Source: Cercis canadensis (taxonomy: Eukaryota; Streptophyta; Magnoliopsida; Fabales; Fabaceae). From it: a stretch of DNA of 64,000 nucleotides. Each line of letters opens with the position of its first letter. Positions within the stretch are counted from its first letter, which is position 1. Under the pieces are notes generated by a model, which did not search any database, was not told the origin of the DNA, and worked only from the letters and a program-made list of their open reading frames with translations. The translations under genes were made by a program, and so were the position numbers. Below are positions 57,501 through 64,000 of the stretch, piece after piece. Where the stretch lies: positions 186,001-250,000 of the forward strand of contig QAOA01007934.1 of the NCBI GenBank assembly GCA_003255065.1, in the 5' to 3' direction.

Positions 57501-58598
57501 TATGGCTTGAAACAAGCTCCAAGAGCTTGGTATAGCAGAATTGATTCCTACTTGCTGCAACAAGGATTCAAAAGAAGTGAGAGTGAAGCAACTTTGTATG
57601 TGAAGAAAGCTGGAACTGAAGTTGATCTAATTGTGTCTCTTTATGTTGATGATTTGTTAGTCACAGGTGGAGATTTAAACTCTTTGAAGCAATTCAAGCT
57701 GAATATGGAGCAGGAGTTTGAAATGTCTGATTTAGGTGAAATGATGTATTTTCTTGGTATGGAAATTGAACAGTGTGATGCTGGTATTTTCATTTCACAA
57801 AAGAAATATGCTTGGGAACTTTCAAAGAAGTTTCATATGGAGAGATCAAAGCCTGTGTCCACTCCTCTTGTTGTGAATCAAAAGCTGTCAAATTATGATG
57901 AAGATAGCAAAGCTGATGACTCACTTTATAGAAGCATAATTGGAAGCCTACTGTACTTATCTGCTACCAGACCAGGTGTAATGTTCTCTGCAAGTTTGCT
58001 TTCAAGATTTATGCATTCACCAAGTCAAGTTCATATGGGTGTAGCTAAGAGAGTTCTTAGGTACATCAGGGGAACTACTGATCATGGTTTATGGTATTTG
58101 AAGGATGAAAGCAATAAGCTTGAAGACTATGCAGACAGTGACCATGGAGGAAGTGTAGATGATGCCAAAAGCACTTCAGGTTATTGTTTTTCATTTGGCA
58201 GTGGTGTTTTCTCATGGAATTCAAAGAAGCAAGAAGTGGTGGCCCAATCAACAGCTGAAGCTGAGGATATGTCAGCAGCAGGTGCTGCTAATCAAGCCAT
58301 TTGGCTCAGAAAAATCCTAGCAGATTTGGAGCAACACCAGAATGAAGCTACTACAATTTGGGTTGACAACAAATCAGCTATTGCCATTGCAAAAAATCCT
58401 GTGCAGCATGGCAGAACTAAACACATAAACATCAAGTTTCATGCAGTTAGAGAATATGAAAGACTTGGTGAAGTTAATCTGGTGCATTGCAGTTCTGAAA
58501 ACCAGATAGCAGACATCATGACCAAGGCTCTTCCTAGAGCCAGATTTGAATTACTAAGAGCAAAGCTTGGAGTCTTTAAGAAAAATCTCAAGGAGGAG

Positions 58599-58916
58599 TG
58601 TTAGACTATGAGACTTTTTCTAAGTACTCTAAGCTAAGAAAATATTTTGTTTTGTTTTATGCATAAAATCTGCTATGCTATCATGTTAGCTGTAGATGAA
58701 TGGTAATGCTTGTTTGTGGGAAAAATCTGTCGGGTTTGGTATGGACCAAAATATGCTCTTACTGTAGCTCAAACCAACTATGTACTGTTGGTATTTTGTA
58801 TATATAGCAGCAAATGAATGAAACTCGTTTTGAGCCTTCTGCAACATAAAAACACTTCTGTTATTTTGTTTTCTGCTGTGTTTTTCTGCTACTCCTCTTC
58901 CTCTGATTGTGTAACA
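58599..58916 (+). repeat. Internal LTR (family B) belonging to the coding region
   Basis: 318 bases, TGTTAGACTATGAG to GTGTAACA, preceded by polypurine tract AAGGAGGAG right after the pol stop and followed by a second primer site TGGTATCAGAGC at 58917-58928. It has a TATATATAG box near 58800. It shares only the TGTTNG...TAACA ends with the family-A LTRs. No second family-B LTR is present. Confidence 0.9.
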
Positions 58917-59114
58917 TGGTATCAGAGCTTCAAAGCTTAACAGCACTAAAGGATTCAGGGACCAATATAGACCTGTGGCCTCTGAGGTTCTCAAAGAGTA
59001 CAAGCCCAAGCAAAGAAAAGGAAGACTTGGAGCCTCAAAGACTCAAGAACACAAGCTCAGGCAATATAAAGGCAAGTCTCTATTGGATCAAGGCCAATTG
59101 GAATTGAGGGGGAG
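58917..59114 (+). other. Internal region of a short non-coding family-A element
   Basis: Begins with the 12-base primer site, continues CTTCAAAGCTTAACAGCACT and ends in the polypurine tract TTGAGGGGGAG directly before the outer 3' LTR. Together with two 194-base LTRs this would make a complete TRIM-like (short, non-coding) retroelement of about 590 bases, which I infer is the original form of family A. Confidence 0.7.
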
Positions 59115-59308
59115 TGTTGGAAAATGAAAGAGTGGGAGCAAGTCCCACATTGGTAAAAAATGAGAAAGACAAAGAGTATATAAAGTGAAGTGTCACAAGT
59201 CCAAATGCCTTAGGCATTTTGGACATAAGTGGCACACTTTATATCTCACACAACACTCTCCATAAATATGAAGACTTACATGGTGGGGCCCACTCATAAA
59301 TTCTAACA
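59115..59308 (+). repeat. Outer 3' LTR (family A)
   Basis: 194 bases, nearly identical to 54342-54535, with the same TATA box and hairpin (59199-59224), followed by the ACTAG target duplication. Confidence 0.95.
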
Positions 59309-59405
59309 ACTAGCATCATCATCATCATCTCAAAATCTGTAATCCTCATAGTCGTCCTCTTTCATTTCAGTCACTGTTTCATTAAAATGGTATAAAACTA
59401 ACCCT

Positions 59406-59449
<44 letters not shown>

Positions 59450-60627
59450 NCTTTTTTCATTTATTTTTTAACACAGGTCACAACAGAAAGCATAAAACTG
59501 AAAGATTTTGATGACATAAATCACAGTTGTTGAGGCAAAAAATTTAAGCGTACAAAGCAGCCAATACCTCACCTGCACCCAGGTGAACGGCAAGAAATGA
59601 ACAAATACAAAAAGGCTTCATGCGGCAATGTTTCTAACTCCGCATTACTTTAACAAAAATACCACGCAACTGTGAAGTGATCATTTCTTTTTCTTTTTTT
59701 TCCCTTTTATTTTTTGGGCAGGAGAGAATGGGTAATTTCAGTATGGAAGTAGCTGCTATTTCTGTTCATAAACCACTGGTTCATATGATGAATGTAAAAG
59801 ATCTAAATAAATAGAATTCAAAGCCTTATGAAAAGTGCAAAATATTTAAAAAAAAATGGAAATTTGAGAACATTATACTTTAATATAAAGCATGCAACAA
59901 AGGCTCTTGTGTATGAAGATGAAAGAAGAACATACTCAAGCACAAAGACAGTGCATGCATTGCAGACCACAATGTTGATAACATGACAAGTTTAACATAT
60001 TACATAAAAACAAAAGATACTAACAACTGGTCAATTAAATTGTGGCAGTGCAATATAATATCTTCTTGGCCAACCAAATTCACAATAGAGGAAGTATTAA
60101 CCAGAAGGTACACATAAAGGGAAGAGAGATCTGTCAGAGTTTAAGTCAAGAAACTAGGAAAATCACTGACTTCCAATAGGCTACTCTACTTAATACATTT
60201 CTAAGAGAATTATGCAAAAAAACAACATTGGATCTGTTAGAAGTCATGTTTCTTAACCAAAAAAAAGAAAAAAAAAAATCAAATAAAATTAACTTCCTAT
60301 CAACTGTCCTGTTTTATCTCAAATCTCAGAGACAGTCAAATTCCCAACTGAACGAAAACATCCTTCATATAATACTACATTCTATTCTTGCACTCACTTA
60401 ATAGTAGCCCAATTTTTTAGATTAAAGATCAAACAAGAAAAAAAGTATCTAAAAATAATGTACAAGACCAAGCTGAATAATTGTCATAGCAGATCAACAT
60501 CAGAAGTCAATGTAGACAGAAAAGCACCATCAGAGAATGAAACAGGTAATTTGGCACTATTTGTATAAAATATATTAAAAGGGGGGAGGGGGGAGAAAGA
60601 GGATGACTAAAGGGAAAGTGAACTTAC

Positions 60628-61811
60628 GGGTTGTTCCAATCAGTAGTGTCCTCATTGACAAGATGGGTCCACTTAGTTCTTCCACTACGACCAAAGTGCT
60701 TGACTTGCATGACCTTAGGTAATATTGTCTTGTCCATTTTATCTTCCCCAGTTGGGGCAGAGAAATCACGATTGTAAATTTCATCACTTCCAACAGTCGC
60801 AGATCGATCGTCAGAATTAGACTGGAAGAAAACACCCTTGTGATAGTATTTCTGCATAAATCTCCATTTCTGCTTCTGTTGTGGAGCTTGTTTTGGATTC
60901 TTCCTCTCCCACTCTCTCCTCTCTTCCTCTGTCATGTTTCTCACCTTCTCAATCTCTTCCTTCTCCTTCAACATTGCTTCACGATCCTCTCTATCCCTCT
61001 TGATCCTACCAATCTCTCTCACCTTCCAAGCTTCATACTCCTCTGCCTCATTAACTTCATCATCAGTATCCACATCAGCAACATTTGCTTCCATTTCCAC
61101 ATTTTTCTGTATTTCTCCATCCTTTCGAATCTCTTCAACAACAATCTGCTTTGTTTCAATTTTCCTTTCATCCAATCTCCTTTTCCTTGCCTCCTCAAGG
61201 GCCCGCTCTTCAGCTTCAAGACGTTCACGCTCAGCAATGGTATCTCTCTCTGACTTGGGAACAAATACAGGCTTCACCATTGCTATTCCTGTAAGTTCCT
61301 CCTCTGAGTCAGTCTCATATTCAGATTCCTCTTCCTCTTCGTCTTCCTCCTCCTCTTCCTCTTCTTCTTGGGGAAGTGCTTCTTCCTGCTCTCTTTGAAG
61401 CAACTTCTCCCTAATTTTTCTTCTTCTTTCCTCCAAAGCATCTTCATCTTCTTCCTCTAGTTCTAAGCCTTCCTGCCTCCTGGCTTCCTCTTCAATTGTA
61501 GAAACAATTTCAGCTTGTCGAATGCGCCGATGATCAGCTCTCACTTCCTCACGATTATCTACTCTGCTCTCAGCCAAACGACGGAGCCTAGGATCATCCT
61601 TCTTAACAATATCTGAATCTTCTTGACTAGGAAATGCTTTCTCCAAGGCAGCTGTCCTCGCCAGTCTAATATCTCCTTCTTCATGGGCATCATCAGCCCA
61701 TTCAGGCACTTTACCAGGCCAATACCGCTTAACTTTTGTTTGCCCAATTTTACCTCTGAGCTTATCCCTTACAGCTATTATTGTATCACTAACACCTGCT
61801 GTTACCGACAT
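60628..61811 (-). CDS. MFAP1: MFAP1 homologue (spliceosome-associated), first coding exon
   Basis: ATG at 61811-61809 ([20 protein letters not shown]) opens 394 codons plus two bases. Features: conserved N-terminus [16 protein letters not shown], a long charged coiled-coil region with an acidic run (about residues 150-170, ending [13 protein letters not shown]), [10 protein letters not shown], then the MFAP1 C-terminal domain from about residue 180, with [28 protein letters not shown], and [20 protein letters not shown] before the donor GTAAGTT at 60627. With the last exon the protein is about 432 residues, as usual for plant homologues. MFAP1 proteins are nuclear, associate with the tri-snRNP (via Prp38 in animals) and are needed for pre-mRNA splicing. 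No frame damage is seen. Confidence 0.95.
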
Positions 61812-62020
61812 CCTTCCACTGTGACTGAACCAACCAAAAAGTTCGGCCTCCCCTTCCTTTGAACCCTATTTCACAAATAACTTACACAGATACAATAAGT
61901 AAACATTTAAAAATGAAGGTATATTACGTAAATAAGTAAAACATTTAAAAATGATATAGTAATTCAGATGCATGGAAAACTAAACAAAAAATTATTAAAA
62001 CCATTACTGGGAGGGAGGAA
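61812..62020 (-). promoter_or_regulatory. Probable MFAP1 5' UTR and proximal promoter
   Basis: Directly upstream of the MFAP1 ATG. Read on the minus strand, GTGAAATAG|GGTTCAAAGG about 50-60 bases before the ATG could be the acceptor of a 5' UTR intron. No TATA box was assigned with confidence. Confidence 0.35.
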
Positions 62021-63020
62021 AGAGAGACATAGATAGAGCGTAATAGAAATACAGGAAATATCGGAAGGGGTGTGAAAATTCATAAAAAAAAAAAAAAATA
62101 AAAGTAAACGATTAATAACAAAATAACAATGAACATAACAAAATACCTAACTCACTTCATACAAGGTATCTGTAACAAAAATTAGAACCAACCAATATAA
62201 TGAAAAACAGTGGAAACACAAATGGACAAATGCCAATATCCTCTCTTTACAAATGTAGTAAATCATTCTATGAAGCCACATTTTCTGAATTTCTATTTTG
62301 TTTAAGTACTTAATTCTTTCCATTTCTTGAACTTACTTTTCTCCTATCATTTAAAAACACCTTTATTTACTCCTCTAGCCATGATGTTCCTAAACACCCA
62401 CTTTTAAGAATGAATATAACAAATCCATATAGCAGTCGCAAAGCATTGTCTATACTTGTCTGTCACTAATAGAAAATTCTTTACCAAGTGCAATATTTAT
62501 ACCAGCAAAAACAATAACATTCAAGAGTAGAACCATTCCAACATTCAGTGTTCATTTGGAGCTACTAAATAAAAGAGTTTTATAAGATAATATATTGTAT
62601 CAGTGAATTGCATAGAAAATAGACCAGTATAATTTCATGCTATAAGATTAGTTAGAGAAGCATGCATGTCTAAAATTTAAAACAAATTGAACTGTTCCTC
62701 ATGATTATAGCATGAAATTACCGTATAAATACAAAATGTTCTTCCCAATACTGAGTGATATAAATACAATATTACCGTATAAAGGTTTCGGAGAAGGAAC
62801 CTTCCTACCACTTTCTAAAATTTCCCGTCAGTGCCATAAAACAGCTAATGCGTCATCTTATAAACCAAACTAGATTTTGTACTTTAGTATGCAGTGAGGT
62901 TTTATGCATGGGAAAGATAATGCCTAGTTGTTATTTAATTTTTGCATATGTTGTAATGAGTTTAAAAGAAAAATAATTTAAATGAGTCACATAAGCATAG
63001 ATGAAGCTATATATAGATCT
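62021..63020. other. Intergenic AT-rich stretch upstream of MFAP1
   Basis: No gene, repeat or terminus was recognised. Confidence 0.4.
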
Positions 63021-63024
63021 ATCA

Positions 63025-63165
63025 ATTTGGGTTTGACCCATCGGGCCGGCCCGCCCTGCTATGTATATGAGGCAGGGTGAGTTCATATATTACTAGCCCG
63101 TTTAGAAGCTAGTCTATAAACCCCATCTGGCCTGCGGGTTGGGGTGGGTCGACCGATGGGGTAAT
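63025..63165. repeat. GC-rich palindromic remnant, resembles the hAT elements
   Basis: GACCCATCGGGCCGGCCCGC on the left and GGTTGGGGTGGGTCGACCGA on the right form a loose inverted arrangement like the GC-rich hAT elements at 3501 and 41618. No clear ends or target duplication were found, so it is probably an old, eroded copy. Confidence 0.45.
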
Positions 63166-63344
63166 CAAATTGAAATTTTAAAAAAATAAATAATAATAAT
63201 CATTAGGTGGCATTTAGTAAAGGGATTTTTTTAGTTTCTTGAGAATCTCAGCTTAGAAACGTAGGATACTTGGTACAAGTTTTTTAAAAAATATTTTCAA
63301 GAAAATAAGATTCCATGAATGATTTTTAGTCCAGTTGAGGGTTG

Positions 63345-63621
63345 GGAATCTTGGATCAGGAAACTTTTTTAAATGAGAGAGACTATTTTGCCCACCCATG
63401 CTGTCATCCACCATTGTCTCTCGATACTCCCTCTGTCCCTCGCTCCACCATCATCTCTATCCCTCTCATAACCACCATTAACTTCTCTAGGCTAGCTCCA
63501 TCGCAGCAGGGAGCAATCCCATCTCATTCTGGTCAGTACATTTTGCAGACAATGGTGGATGACGGCAAGGGCAGGTAAAATAGTCTTTTTCATTTAAAAA
63601 AGTTTCCAGATCCAAGATTCC
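63345..63621. mobile_element. Foldback-like repeat: 75-bp inverted arms
   Basis: The left arm 63345-63419 (GGAATCTTGGATCAGGAAAC ... GTCATCCACCATTGTCT) and right arm 63547-63621 are reverse complements at about 85-90 percent, around a 127-base spacer rich in CT. Probably a MITE or the inner part of one. The open frame running across it (63342-63578) follows from the repeat and is not supported as a gene. Target duplications were not identified. Confidence 0.7.
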
Positions 63622-64000
63622 TACTACTTATTTCCATGGTATTGGGAAGAACAGGGAGAAAAAGAATCCGCAGAGAGAAGATCTATTTGCTGGTATTTGG
63701 AGTTTATGACTAGGATATAATGCTAGAATTCTTTAAGCAGTAAGTTCAACCTCACTAGTTCATATTGGATAGGACTGTTTTTGGGCTTTCCTTATGGGTT
63801 AAAGCTCATGCTTTCCATAGGCAAGTTCCTTTACTAGTTTTGCAAAGGGATTGGGCAGCTCTTCTCAGCTGATTGTTTTCCCTTTCTTGTTTATCTTTCT
63901 AGTCTGTTTGTAAGCTTTACTCGGAGGATATCTTATCCTCAAAAAGAGAGCCAAAGCATGTCCATACTAACTTTATTTTGACACTTGTCCCTTGTTATAT
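63622..64000. other. Right edge, no recognised feature
   Basis: Mixed-composition sequence without a coding domain or terminus that I can name. Confidence 0.3.

Larger units (their letters stand above)
54342..59308 (+). mobile_element. Young chimeric Ty1/copia element (two LTR families)
   Basis: Flanked by 5-bp repeats ACTAG (54337-54341, 59309-59313). Outer family-A LTRs are 54342-54535 and 59115-59308. After the 5' LTR come a primer site TGGTATCAGAGC, gag from 54639 (SPPSFTGENYPIWAVKMKAY; double CCHC-type knuckle near 55.4-55.5 kb), protease (IDSGCTSHM), integrase (about 56.0-56.7), reverse transcriptase (YVDDLLVTGGD, about 57.2-57.8) and RNase H to about 58.6 kb. Then an LTR of another family (58599-58916) with its own primer site, about 200 bases of non-coding internal sequence, a polypurine tract and the outer 3' LTR. 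It is broken, by about three breaks. Outer LTRs differ at about 2 of 194 positions, so insertion is recent, under about 1-2 million years. Confidence 0.9.
52849..60627 (-). other. MFAP1 intron, 7.8 kb, expanded by two insertions
   Basis: Donor GTAAGTT at 60627-60621 and acceptor TGCAG ending at 52849, read on the minus strand. It contains a 468-bp solo-LTR-like element and a 4967-bp copia, both with target duplications. Removing them leaves about 2.3 kb, the likely ancestral intron. The copia lies in the opposite orientation to the gene, a common state for tolerated intronic insertions. The rest (59314-60627) has a poly-T tract with an unresolved base at 59450 and no other feature. Confidence 0.85.

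Noticed and set aside
60840-61398. Plus-strand open frames of up to 154 codons
   Set aside because: Antisense shadows of the MFAP1 coding exon, Ser/Phe/Leu-rich because the sense strand is Glu/Arg-rich.
63342-63578. 78-codon frame as a gene
   Set aside because: Runs through both arms of an inverted repeat; no family match.

Overview
The window looks like nuclear DNA of a flowering plant, probably a dicot: it is very AT-rich, it holds one intact intron-containing host gene (MFAP1), and nearly everything else is plant-type mobile DNA (Helitrons, hAT, Ty1/copia, LINE). I cannot name the species. No tRNA, rRNA, CRISPR or bacterial feature was seen.

Layout. 1-960: start of a decayed hAT transposase (minus strand). 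3501-4055: a GC-rich non-autonomous hAT element with perfect 8-bp target duplications. About 5.9-6.7 kb: 3' end of a LINE. 8.1-38.8 kb: a Helitron cluster with six 3' termini (hairpin plus CTAG/CTAA), several butted against the 5' end of the next copy. The two largest copies (11971-25533 and 25534-37093) each keep the C-terminal part of a PIF1-type Helitron helicase, and both carry pieces of other genes: an FtsH AAA exon and a possible B3 domain in the first, a PHOSPHO1-like phosphatase exon and a LINE RNase H piece in the second. 39.0-40.9 kb: a hAT fragment and a copia 5' end. 41618-42760: a second, longer GC-rich hAT element. 42971-47719: a broken Ty1/copia element with both LTRs. 48.2-49.8 kb: a hAT-type BED finger exon followed by a three-fold repeat of a short exon-like unit. 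50.0-50.4 kb: a copia 3' coding fragment.

52734-61811 (minus strand) is the splicing-related gene MFAP1: one large first coding exon, a 7.8-kb intron and a short last exon whose reading phase matches exactly. The intron holds a 468-bp solo-LTR-like element with long inverted ends and a young copia element (54342-59308). The copia is a chimera: its outer LTRs belong to one family, while the coding region is followed by an LTR and primer-binding site of another family.

The only gene likely to serve the host is MFAP1. The rest records transposition, tandem Helitron insertion, gene capture and recombination between elements. The best leads are the chimeric copia, the tandem Helitron array with its captured exons, and the repeated exon-like units.
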